DNA from: Candidatus Omnitrophota bacterium
Lineage (GTDB): Bacteria; Omnitrophota; Gorgyraeia; Gygaellales; Profunditerraquicolaceae
Direction of reading: 5' to 3'
DNA: 13,519 bases
Assembly: GCA_028717055.1 (NCBI GenBank)
Contig: JAQUOO010000024.1
Location: 1 to 13,519 of the forward strand
Shown: in pieces, positions 1 to 6,106 of the stretch
Layout: every line of letters starts with the position of its first letter
How positions within the stretch are numbered: position 1 is the first letter of the stretch
Made by a program: the position numbers and the translations under genes
Notes under the pieces: generated by a model
Databases searched by the model: none
What the model was told of the DNA's origin: nothing
The model's input: the letters and a program-made list of their open reading frames with translations, nothing else

Positions 1-645
1 AAGAACTGGAATATAACCCATAATTTCCTTAAGCCCGAAGATTACCGTCAGCTTTCGGTTACGATGCTTTCTACTCATGATACGACTAATTGGCCTGCCT
101 GGTGGGAGAATGAAGCCGGCACAGTGGATGAAGATTTGTTTTTCCGCAAATGCGCAGAAGCAGGGATTAATTTTAATTTGATCAGGCCTTTGCTTTTTGA
201 TTCAGCCCGCTCTAAGCATGGAAGGTTGCGCTGGATAGAAGGGATTGAGCCGGTGGATAAGCTGCTTTCTATTTTGCATAAGAGAAAAGAAGAGGTTTAT
301 ATCTTAGTGGATTTATATGAGAATACTTATGGCGAAAAAGAGAAGCTTTGGAAGTTGCTTGAGATGGAAGGCGTGATGCGCGAGAAATGCGATAAGGAGT
401 TGTTCGAGGCTATCCTTAAATTCAATCTGGCGGCCAGTTCATTATTCTGCATTAATACTCTGGTTGATCTTTTGTATTTGGGGGATTTGTGGGAAGGCGA
501 TAGCTATCAATACAGGATAAATACTCCCGGCACAATCGGCGGCCACAACTGGGCTCTCAAGCTTCCGCTTTCACTCGAAGAATTACACAAACACCCCGTC
601 ACCAAGCAAATTCGTAAATTAATTACTGATTCAGATAGAGTTTGA
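1..645 (+). CDS. malQ: 4-alpha-glucanotransferase (GH77, MalQ family), C-terminal part
   Basis: The gene is open from the first base, so its start lies upstream; about 214 C-terminal residues are visible. GH77 enzymes transfer alpha-1,4-glucan segments between maltooligosaccharides in the cytoplasm, in glycogen or maltodextrin metabolism. The family is recognised by the S-T-H-D-T-T motif encoded at about 70-87, where the His-Asp pair corresponds to the conserved active-site HD of GH77, followed by a W-P-A-W-W stretch. The C-terminal signature N-T-P-G-T-I-G-G-H-N-W is encoded near 523-552, followed by a family-typical L-P-L-S-L-E-E-L tail. The reading frame is intact to TGA at 643-645. No clear rho-independent terminator follows; the next bases are repeat sequence. 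Base composition matches the backbone genes further downstream rather than the AT-rich genes next to it. The family call is firm; the exact substrate preference cannot be told from this fragment. Confidence 0.9.
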   Translation, partial: KNWNITHNFLKPEDYRQLSVTMLSTHDTTNWPAWWENEAGTVDEDLFFRKCAEAGINFNLIRPLLFDSARSKHGRLRWIEGIEPVDKLLSILHKRKEEVYILVDLYENTYGEKEKLWKLLEMEGVMREKCDKELFEAILKFNLAASSLFCINTLVDLLYLGDLWEGDSYQYRINTPGTIGGHNWALKLPLSLEELHKHPVTKQIRKLITDSDRV

Positions 646-649
646 TAAG

Positions 650-712
650 TTTCGCGTCTGGCTTGTCTTATTTAGCCTCGGGATCCTGAGACTTTCGCGT
701 CTGGGCTTGTCT
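650..712 (+). repeat. Pair of near-identical 19/20-base direct repeats just after malQ
   Basis: TTTCGCGTCTGGCTTGTCT at 650-668 recurs at 693-712 with one extra G. The 24 bases between them include an imperfect palindrome, CTCGGGATCCTGAG (677-690). The second copy is the 5' arm of the foldback element that follows, so the first may be a leftover arm of an earlier insertion or a duplicated end. Only two copies exist, so this is not an array. Confidence 0.7.
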
Positions 713-899
713 GGAGTTTCTCGGGAACGCTCGCATTTCCCCAGCGTGGAAATGCTTCGCTCTGGTCGGCGTGTCGCTCTCCCGCATCCGGGCCCTCGGA
801 TAAAAAAAGTTTTTGGATATTTGTACCGGCTGCGGGAACCGTGCCCGCTTGAACGCCTCCAAGTCCCTCGAAACCCCAGCCAACCCAGCCGCTAAGCGC
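691..899 (+). repeat. Foldback element A: large imperfect palindrome with internal hairpins (related to element B)
   Basis: This fills most of the 306-base gap between malQ and the next gene. The ends pair: 697-720 matches the reverse complement of 870-892 at 20 positions (blocks GCG, CTGGG, TTG, CTGG, GTTTC). Inside are a GCATTTCC/GGAAATGC hairpin (733-740 with 748-755, loop CCAGCGT) closed by CGGGA/TCCCG (722-726 with 780-784), an ATCCG/CGGAT hairpin (786-801), and a GCGGG/CCCGC hairpin (832-836 with 844-848). It shares blocks with the reverse complement of 3954-4130: TTTCCCC(A/G)GCGTGGAAA, TTCGCTCT, and an identical 15-mer GAACCGTGCCCGCTT (836-850). It could be a MITE-like mobile repeat or a structured RNA. 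Small open frames inside it follow from the palindrome and do not look like genes. Confidence 0.7.
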
Positions 900-900
900 T

Positions 901-906
901 TATAAT
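901..906 (+). promoter_or_regulatory. Possible -10 box (TATAAT) for the cassette
   Basis: A perfect TATAAT lies 45 bases before the first cassette start codon and just outside the 3' arm of element A. No good -35 is seen at 16-18 bases upstream, where the sequence belongs to the palindrome arm (AGCCAA at 878-883). It is therefore a weak prediction. If real, transcription would start just beyond the element and leave element A out of the message. Confidence 0.35.
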
Positions 907-951
907 TAAGTAATGTGTCATCGGAATTTAATTTAAATTAGACGAGGAGGG

Positions 952-1857
952 ATGGTTAAGTATATGTCGAATGAACTAAAAAAACAAATAACTAAGGATT
1001 TGGAAAAGACGGGCTTTCCATTAGAAGTTTTAACCTCGTCAGAATTAGACAAACGAGATTGGACTGTATATCCAAGCTGCCTGTATAAGGACCCAGAAAC
1101 ACTGGTTACTCGAGAATTAGATATTCATGCAGTGAATATTGATAACAGCTATGCATATAATGTCCCTGTTAAACCTACACCGAGAAATGTAAATAAATTT
1201 ATTTCACATTTAGTTATTCAATGTCGAAAGTCCGATAAGCCATGGGTATTTTTCGATAACGGTCGAACAAGTTGGCCTCAGATACCACCTCAAAATTTCA
1301 AATCTGAAGAAATTGATTTCCATAATATATTGCTTCGAGATATAGATAAAATCGTAGGGAGAAAGAATGGTGTTGCTAGAACTCAAAGAAATGATCTGGA
1401 GAGCTTAGGCTTAAAGAAACATCGGTATATCCGTGGCCATTTTCACAAAAGTCATCATGAAGCATTTAGCTCTCCCAATTCAGAAAGTAAAATCTATGAA
1501 TCTTTAATAACAGTTGTGAAAGCTCTAGAATATTTTAAGAATTGCTATGGAACTTTTCGGTATTCTGTTCATCTTTTTATTCCAGTTATCGTTTTTGACG
1601 GTACACTATGGAGCGCATCTATCAAAAACAAGAAAGGAGATGCTCTGCATAATTATAAATTATCATTAAAAAAAGTAGATGGGTTATTTGTTGTATTTGA
1701 GCGGTTAACTCCTTTAGGTAAAAGAAAATTATTCTTTGAGGAAGAGCAGATTGTTGAAATTATTACTCATAAGGCTCTTAGAAAAAAATTGGATATAATA
1801 GAGAGTGAAAATAAAGAGCTCTATAAGTGTTGGACAAAATTTATTAACAGAAAATAA
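952..1857 (+). CDS. PD-(D/E)XK nuclease-like protein with altered active site, function unknown
   Basis: I do not recognise a named family for this 301-residue protein. Its N-terminal third has the look of a restriction-endonuclease-like fold: Glu25 in a first helix (G-F-P-L-E-V), Asp57 in R-E-L-D-I-H-A, then a hydrophobic strand L-V-I-Q-C-R-K (87-93) followed by S-D-K-P-W-V-F-F. The last block would normally be (E/Q)-x-K; here it reads Q90-C-R92-K93, so both catalytic positions are substituted unless K93 serves. The C-terminal half has a His-rich patch G-H-F-H-K-S-H-H near 162-169, a second strand-rich segment and a charged helical tail. A strong AGGAGG (945-950) lies only one base before this ATG, so the ATG at 964 (spacer 13, giving M-S-N-E) is an equally good or better start. 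It is the first gene of the AT-rich cassette, 97 bases before tcmP. The nuclease fold is inferred from motifs; catalytic activity is uncertain. Confidence 0.75.
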   Translation: MVKYMSNELKKQITKDLEKTGFPLEVLTSSELDKRDWTVYPSCLYKDPETLVTRELDIHAVNIDNSYAYNVPVKPTPRNVNKFISHLVIQCRKSDKPWVFFDNGRTSWPQIPPQNFKSEEIDFHNILLRDIDKIVGRKNGVARTQRNDLESLGLKKHRYIRGHFHKSHHEAFSSPNSESKIYESLITVVKALEYFKNCYGTFRYSVHLFIPVIVFDGTLWSASIKNKKGDALHNYKLSLKKVDGLFVVFERLTPLGKRKLFFEEEQIVEIITHKALRKKLDIIESENKELYKCWTKFINRK

Positions 1858-1865
1858 CTGTGGCA

Positions 1866-1882
1866 ACGAGATCTAGTCTCGT
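1866..1882 (+). other. Small inverted repeat between the nuclease-like gene and tcmP
   Basis: ACGAGA-TCTAG-TCTCGT forms a 6-bp stem with a 5-base loop, 8 bases after the upstream stop codon. No T-tract follows, so it is not a typical rho-independent terminator; it could be an operator or a processing or attenuation hairpin. No convincing promoter is seen in the rest of the 97-base gap. Confidence 0.35.
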
Positions 1883-1954
1883 AAAAGCTTGAAAAGCATT
1901 CGTTTGAGTTGTAGGGTTTCTGTATTTTTGCTTTTTATGAACGAGTAAAAACAC

Positions 1955-3094
1955 ATGTCAAAAATAATTCCTAAGATTTGGCCTCAAGAACTACACACGA
2001 AAGCGAAGCATTTAATTCTGAAAGCTTACCTTCAGTCTTGGTTGGCAATAGTTGGACAAAGATTCCAAAAGATTGTGTATGTTGACGGATTTTGTGGACC
2101 GGGTATTTATGAAAATAATGAGCCAGGTTCTCCAATTTTAGCAATAAATACGATAAAAGAAGTATTGAATAAACTAGGATCTGCGAGAAATTTAAAATCC
2201 GAGAAAATAGAATTGTATTTTTTTGATACTGACGGGGATAGGATTGAATCCCTAAGAGGTGAAATTAGCAAAACATCAATTGATGGCTCGCGGATTAAAG
2301 TTGTCATTGAACAGGGTGAATTTGAAGAGAGAGTTTTGCCAATAGTCAAAGGATTGCAAGCAGAGAGAGCTTTGTATGGCACAATAAGTCCTTCACTCTT
2401 CTTTGTAGATCCTTTTGGGGTAAAGGGTTTTTCGCTTAGTCTTATAGGAGAAATTTTTAGACTTAATTCTTCAGAGATTTTTTTGCTTTTTGATGTAGAT
2501 GGAATTGACCGAATACTCAGAGCTTGGGATGAGGCAAATTCTCATATAATGTTAGCCATCTATGGTGATTCGTCTCGCGAAGAATTATTGAAAATTAAGG
2601 ACTTGCCCGACCAAAATCAAAGATTGAAAATGTTGAGAGATCTTTTTTGGGTAGCCTTAAGGAATCAAAGAGTTGGAGGAATAATACCTTTTGGTATGTT
2701 TGATTATTCTCAAAAAATATTATACGATTTAATATTTCTTACTAATGTGCGAACTGGTTTTTCAAAAATGAAAGAAGCCATGTGGAAGGTCGATGATTCT
2801 GGAGAGTTTAAGTTTAGTGACGCTGAACACGGAGAGCAATTGAGGTTTAAGTTTACAGTAAATCACGAAGATAATTTATGGGGTATTTTGATGGCTAAGT
2901 TTCATGGTCAGAAAGTTTCCGGTTTAGCTATTAAAAATTTTGTTTGTGATAAAACAATATATTTAGATAAGCATAAGACCGCAGCTCTTAAGAAGCACGA
3001 AAGTAGTGATATATCTAAAAAAGATAGTATAATAGTTTCTAATAGGATCCGAAACTATGGATATCCTGATCAGGCTTTGATACAATTTCCTTAA
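1955..3094 (+). CDS. tcmP: Three-Cys-motif partner protein TcmP (methyltransferase-like)
   Basis: This 379-residue protein matches the TcmP family, named because its genes sit beside those for three-cysteine-motif proteins, as here. The N-terminus carries the family pattern H-T-K-A-K-H-L-I-L-K-A-Y-L-Q-S-W (about 14-29). It is followed by a Rossmann-type methyltransferase core: strand plus glycine loop V-D-G-F-C-G-P-G (about 43-50, SAM motif I position), G-S-P downstream of it, an acidic F-F-D-T-D (motif II position), and F-F-V-D-P-F-G-V-K-G (motif IV position, resembling the DPP(Y/F) site of nucleic-acid methylases). The C-terminal 100 residues may be a winged-helix domain. The biochemical role of the family is not settled to my knowledge; methylation of a nucleic acid is an inference from fold. 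Only a weak ribosome site (GAG in AACGAG) precedes the ATG. The downstream partner begins 4 bases after the stop. Confidence 0.88.
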   Translation: MSKIIPKIWPQELHTKAKHLILKAYLQSWLAIVGQRFQKIVYVDGFCGPGIYENNEPGSPILAINTIKEVLNKLGSARNLKSEKIELYFFDTDGDRIESLRGEISKTSIDGSRIKVVIEQGEFEERVLPIVKGLQAERALYGTISPSLFFVDPFGVKGFSLSLIGEIFRLNSSEIFLLFDVDGIDRILRAWDEANSHIMLAIYGDSSREELLKIKDLPDQNQRLKMLRDLFWVALRNQRVGGIIPFGMFDYSQKILYDLIFLTNVRTGFSKMKEAMWKVDDSGEFKFSDAEHGEQLRFKFTVNHEDNLWGILMAKFHGQKVSGLAIKNFVCDKTIYLDKHKTAALKKHESSDISKKDSIIVSNRIRNYGYPDQALIQFP

Positions 3095-3098
3095 TACA

Positions 3099-3878
3099 AT
3101 GAGCGATAAATCAAGAATTGAATGGACTGATTCAACCTGGAATCCGGTTACTGGCTGTTCTAAGGTAAGCCTAGGTTGTAAAAACTGCTATGCAGAAACT
3201 TTTGCAGAGCGATGGAGAGGTATTCCGGATCATCCGTATGAGCAGGGATTTGATTTAAAGCTCTGGCCGGAAAGATTATCTCTTCCGTTGGCCTGGAAAG
3301 AACCTAGGATGATCTTCGTGAACTCTATGTCTGATTTGTTCCATGAAAAAGTACCTGACGATTTTATCTGTGAAATTTTTAAGATTATGATTGAGGCGAA
3401 ACAACACACCTTTCAGATATTGACTAAGCGATCTAAAAGAATGCTAGATTGGTCTAAAAAGTATATTAGTTCGGGATTTATAAAGAATATAGATAAAAAA
3501 GTTCCTCCGCATATTTGGATGGGGGTTTCTGTCGAATCTCAAGATTATGTTATGAGGATTCCTGATTTAATCAAAATTCCAGCAGGAGTAAGGTTTTTAT
3601 CCATTGAGCCTCTTCTTGGACCATTAAAAATTAATAATTTATATCTACAACATATACGGTGGGTGATAGTTGGGGGTGAGAGTGGGGCCAAAGCGCGCCC
3701 TATGCATCCATTATGGGTTCATAATATTCAACAGCAATGTGTTGAGTGTGAAGTACCCTTCTTTTTTAAGCAATGGGGAGTTTTTAATTCCAAAGGAGAG
3801 CGAGTTGGCAGGAAAGCAGCTGGGAGAGAACTCGATGGTAAGATTTGGGATGGAATGCCTCAGTTAGCCTCTATTTAA
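3099..3878 (+). CDS. Phage Gp37/Gp68 family (DUF5131) three-cysteine protein
   Basis: This 259-residue protein is a clear Gp37/Gp68-type (DUF5131) member. Family landmarks in order are: I-E-W-T-D-S-T-W-N-P-V-T-G-C (7-20); three cysteines C20-x6-C27-x2-C30, then Y-A-E; M-S-D-L-F-H; I-L-T-K-R; I-W-M-G-V-S-V-E; F-L-S-I-E-P-L-L-G-P; W-V-I-V-G-G-E-S-G; F-F-F-K-Q-W-G; and R-E-L-D-G-K-I-W-D near the end. Length is near full and the frame is intact. The cysteine triad resembles, without matching, the CxxxCxxC [4Fe-4S] site of radical-SAM enzymes, so Fe-S and SAM chemistry on a TIM-barrel-like fold is a reasonable inference. The target is unknown. It starts 4 bases after the tcmP stop, with no Shine-Dalgarno in the gap, which suggests translational coupling. 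The family is found in phages and mobile regions, in keeping with the AT-rich cassette. Confidence 0.9.
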   Translation: MSDKSRIEWTDSTWNPVTGCSKVSLGCKNCYAETFAERWRGIPDHPYEQGFDLKLWPERLSLPLAWKEPRMIFVNSMSDLFHEKVPDDFICEIFKIMIEAKQHTFQILTKRSKRMLDWSKKYISSGFIKNIDKKVPPHIWMGVSVESQDYVMRIPDLIKIPAGVRFLSIEPLLGPLKINNLYLQHIRWVIVGGESGAKARPMHPLWVHNIQQQCVECEVPFFFKQWGVFNSKGERVGRKAAGRELDGKIWDGMPQLASI

Positions 3879-3953
3879 TTCGAATTAATAATCGTCTCTA
3901 AATTGGTAAATGTTTAAATAAAAGAAAGAAATCCACTTGCAATTTACTAGTGT

Positions 3954-4130
3954 CCGTTAGCGGGTGGCGAGGAATACTTGGAGCAGGGCGTAACGCAGGC
4001 TGAAGCGGGCACGGTTCGCCCGCTATACAGGAACTAGCGAGAGCGAAGCCGAGTAGCCGAGCGTGATTTTCCACGCCGGGGAAAATCACGCGTTCCTGCG
4101 GAAAGTGTCCTCGACAGGACCCGCGTAAGG
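3954..4130 (-). repeat. Foldback element B: large imperfect palindrome, inverted relative to element A
   Basis: The ends pair: CCGTTAGCGGGT (3954-3965) with ACCCGCGTAAGG (4119-4130), each arm carrying one bulged base. Further in, GAGGA (3969-3973) pairs with TCCTC (4108-4112) and ACTT (3976-3979) with AAGT (4103-4106). A 7-bp stem CAGGAAC/GTTCCTG (4028-4034 with 4092-4098) encloses a perfect 12-bp hairpin GCGTGATTTTCC/GGAAAATCACGC (4061-4072 with 4080-4091). A separate GCGGGC/GCCCGC hairpin lies at 4005-4023. Shared blocks place it in the reverse orientation to element A, including the exact 15-mer whose + strand form occupies 4003-4017. It ends 16 bases before the ttcA-like start codon and leaves that gene's ribosome site just outside. 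The preceding 3879-3953 is AT-rich and holds only a TTAATTCGAATTAA palindrome (3875-3888) across the stop codon. Confidence 0.75.
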
Positions 4131-4146
4131 TCTTAAAGGAGTATTA

Positions 4147-4866
4147 ATGGTAATGTTGCAGGGAGTTGAGTATTATATTTCCAAGCGCATGGGCAAGGCG
4201 ATTATGGATTATAAGATGCTTGCTGATGGGGACAAGGTGGCGGTGGCTGTTTCCGGAGGCAAAGACAGCCTGAGCTTGCTTAAAATATTGAATGACCGCC
4301 GGCAATTCGTGCCGATAAAATACAGCTTGGTAGCGATACATATTGATCAGGGCTATCCTAAGTCCATTTCCGCAAAACTAAAGAAATATTTTGAGAAAGA
4401 AGGCGTTGAATACCATATCGTAAAAGTCGATGCCCTGCGTAAGACCAGGAAAAAAGATATAAATTGTTTCTGGTGTTCCTGGAACAGAAGAAAAGCCCTC
4501 TTTGAAGCATCTGTCCGGCTTAAATGCACCAAGGTTGCCTTGGGCCACCATATGGATGATATAATCGAGACGACTTTATTGAATATGTTTTTTCAGGGCG
4601 AGATATCCTCGATGAATCCTAACCAGGTATTGTTCGACGGGAAAATTACCTTAATCCGTCCGCTGGCTTATGTGGAAGAATATATGATCAAGCGTTTTGC
4701 CAAAGAAGAAAAAATCCCGCATGACACCTGCGTCTGCCCGAATTCAGTTACTTCTAACCGCGCCAAGATGGGTAAGATAATTCAGGATATGAAAAAAATC
4801 TGCCCGGACGTGAAGAAAAACATTTACCGAAGTTTAAAAAGGATAAAAACAGATTATTTGTTGTAA
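4147..4866 (+). CDS. ttcA: TtcA-like tRNA 2-thiocytidine / PP-loop thiolation enzyme
   Basis: TtcA-family enzymes activate a tRNA base with ATP and insert sulfur (s2C32 in E. coli) using a [4Fe-4S] cluster. This 239-residue protein has the PP-loop S-G-G-K-D-S at 36-41, the central C107-x2-C110 (C-F-W-C) followed by S-W-N-R-R, the family motif A-L-G-H-H-M-D-D at 131-138, then R-P-L-A-Y (171-175). The C-terminal cysteine motif reads C195-V-C197 where E. coli TtcA has P-C-N-L-C-G. Overall length is somewhat short compared with E. coli TtcA. The start is supported by AAAGGAG (4135-4141) with a 5-base spacer; a second ATG two codons later is possible. It lies directly beside element B, so its own promoter is not obvious unless it is inside or beyond the element. 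Base composition is backbone-like. A related target such as U54 (TtuA-type) cannot be excluded. Confidence 0.85.
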   Translation: MVMLQGVEYYISKRMGKAIMDYKMLADGDKVAVAVSGGKDSLSLLKILNDRRQFVPIKYSLVAIHIDQGYPKSISAKLKKYFEKEGVEYHIVKVDALRKTRKKDINCFWCSWNRRKALFEASVRLKCTKVALGHHMDDIIETTLLNMFFQGEISSMNPNQVLFDGKITLIRPLAYVEEYMIKRFAKEEKIPHDTCVCPNSVTSNRAKMGKIIQDMKKICPDVKKNIYRSLKRIKTDYLL

Positions 4867-4890
4867 GAAAATCCCCCAGGGTGGTATAAT
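4861..4890 (+). promoter_or_regulatory. Predicted sigma-70 promoter for the rmuC run (extended -10)
   Basis: TTGTAA (4861-4866), which is also the last two codons of the upstream gene, is followed after 18 bases by TATAAT (4885-4890). The -10 is preceded by TGG, giving an extended -10. It would start transcription near 4897, about 50 bases before the rmuC start codon. Confidence 0.6.
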
Positions 4891-4949
4891 GGAAATACAG
4901 TAATAGTAGGTAGTATATAGTATGTAGGGAAAAACAGAGGAAACATAAA

Positions 4950-5882
4950 ATGCTCTGGTTAGTTGGGTTAATTTTTGTAGGGTTAACTATATTCATCGTT
5001 GCCATAGTTTTTAAAATGTCTGCGCAGGTAAATGAGCGCTTAAATCAGATGAACCAGTCGCTCCAGGAAGCCGGCAAGATCATTGGCTTAAACCTGGGAA
5101 ACACCACCAATGTCTTTGGCAATGTCAAAGAACAATTGGGCAGGTTAGAAGAAACCAATAAACAGATAGTCGATATCAGCAAGGATATCTCAAGCCTGCA
5201 GGAGCTTTTGCGCGCCCCCAAGTTCCGCGGAGCAATGGGCGAAGTTTTGCTGGAGAATTTATTATCGCAAGTCTTGCCCAAGGATCATTACTCAACCCAA
5301 TACCGCTTTAAAAGCGGAGAGGCAGTGGATGCCATCATTAAGCTCGGCGAAAGAATCGTTCCGGTAGACGCCAAATTCAGTTTGGAGAATTTTCAGAAGA
5401 TGCTTGAGGCCCCGGATGAGCAATTAAAGTCCGCCTTGCGCAAAAAATTCATCCAGGATGTCAAGAACCGGATCGATGAAGTTTCCTCGAAATATATCCT
5501 GCCGCAGGAGAATACCTACGATTTTGCGCTGATGTATATACCGGCGGAAAATGTATATTACGAGATAATAATAAAAGAAGATATCTTTTCCTACAGTTTA
5601 TCCAAAAAAGTAATTCCGGTTTCGCCGAATACGATTTACGCGTATCTGGAAGTCATCTGCCTTGGGCTAAAGGGCCTGAAGATTGAAGAGAACGCCAAGA
5701 AGATATTGAAATCTTTAAGCGCTTTGGAAATTGAAATCGATAAATTTAAGGAAGAGTTCAATATACTCGGAAGCCACTTAAGTAACGCCAATACCAAATA
5801 CTCGGATTCGCAGAAGCGCCTGGATAAGCTTAGCGATAAGCTTATTAATATTCAAGATGCCAGGCAAATCGAAGCCAAATAA
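4950..5882 (+). CDS. rmuC: RmuC family DNA recombination protein
   Basis: RmuC proteins are membrane-anchored coiled-coil proteins with a nuclease-like core; loss in E. coli raises recombination at small inverted repeats. This 310-residue copy has an N-terminal transmembrane helix (about 2-22), a coiled-coil segment rich in Gln, Glu and Leu (about 25-87), and the RmuC core from about 88. The core shows R-G-A-M-G-E98, G-E-A-V-D127 and V-P-V-D140-A-K142, which fits the PD-(D/E)XK pattern of the family, and later Y-I-P-A-E-N-V-Y-Y-E-I. It is shorter than E. coli RmuC (about 475 residues), mainly through a short coiled coil, which is common. GAGG (4937-4940) lies 9 bases before the ATG. The stop codon overlaps the next start by one base, so it heads a translationally coupled group. 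Confidence 0.92.
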   Translation: MLWLVGLIFVGLTIFIVAIVFKMSAQVNERLNQMNQSLQEAGKIIGLNLGNTTNVFGNVKEQLGRLEETNKQIVDISKDISSLQELLRAPKFRGAMGEVLLENLLSQVLPKDHYSTQYRFKSGEAVDAIIKLGERIVPVDAKFSLENFQKMLEAPDEQLKSALRKKFIQDVKNRIDEVSSKYILPQENTYDFALMYIPAENVYYEIIIKEDIFSYSLSKKVIPVSPNTIYAYLEVICLGLKGLKIEENAKKILKSLSALEIEIDKFKEEFNILGSHLSNANTKYSDSQKRLDKLSDKLINIQDARQIEAK

Positions 5883-6106
5883 TGATTTTGAGCGTTAAAG
5901 TTTGCCCAAAAGCCAGCCGGAATTTAGTTAAAGAAGAAGCGAATGGCTTAAAAGTGTATCTGACTAAACCCGCGCAAGACGGCTTAGCCAATGAACAGCT
6001 GGTCAATCTATTATCCGAACACTTAAAAATAAAAAAATACCAGATCAGGATACTTAAGGGCGGTAAATCCAGGAATAAACTTGTTGAAATTACTCAAAAA
6101 TTATAA
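5882..6106 (+). CDS. DUF167 (UPF0235, YggU-like) family protein
   Basis: This small 74-residue protein carries the DUF167 pattern: V-K-V-C-P-K-A-S-R-N near the start, then G-L-K-V-Y-L-T-K-P-A-Q-D-G-L-A-N-E in the middle, and a final I-L-K-G-G-K-S-R-N-K block. The family has a known fold but no established biochemical role. The ATG overlaps the rmuC stop (TAATG), and the 3' end overlaps the next gene by 26 bases, so it is part of one transcript with both. The length is slightly short for the family but complete. Confidence 0.9.
   Translation: MILSVKVCPKASRNLVKEEANGLKVYLTKPAQDGLANEQLVNLLSEHLKIKKYQIRILKGGKSRNKLVEITQKL

Larger units (their letters stand above)
691..4130. other. Putative horizontally acquired three-gene cassette bracketed by inverted foldback elements
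   Basis: Three AT-rich genes (nuclease-like, tcmP, DUF5131) lie between related elements in opposite orientation, with backbone genes of higher G+C on both sides. G+C is 16/60 at 2161-2220 against 31/60 at 5161-5220, both counted by hand. No integrase, transposase or tRNA is seen, so the mode of entry is unknown. The boundaries are taken as the outer edges of the two elements; calling this an island is an inference from composition, content and the flanking repeats. Confidence 0.55.

Noticed and set aside
677..690. CTCGGGATCCTGAG as a terminator for malQ
   Set aside because: It is an imperfect palindrome with no loop and no following T-tract.
650..712. CRISPR-like repeat-spacer unit
   Set aside because: There are only two copies, the second one belongs to a palindrome arm, and no cas genes are present.
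668..895. Open frames of 62-71 codons on both strands inside element A
   Set aside because: They lie within the palindrome, have no ribosome site, and encode Arg/Pro-rich sequence with no protein-like pattern.
3898..4089. Minus-strand open frame of 63 codons in element B
   Set aside because: It arises from the GC-rich foldback; no ribosome site or recognisable protein features.
3954..4130. Integron attC site at element B (GTTAG-containing end, extrahelical bases, long palindrome)
   Set aside because: The end reads GTTAGCG, which does not fit the GTTRRRY consensus. The element is longer than usual attC sites, the two copies are inverted rather than in the same orientation, and no integrase is present.
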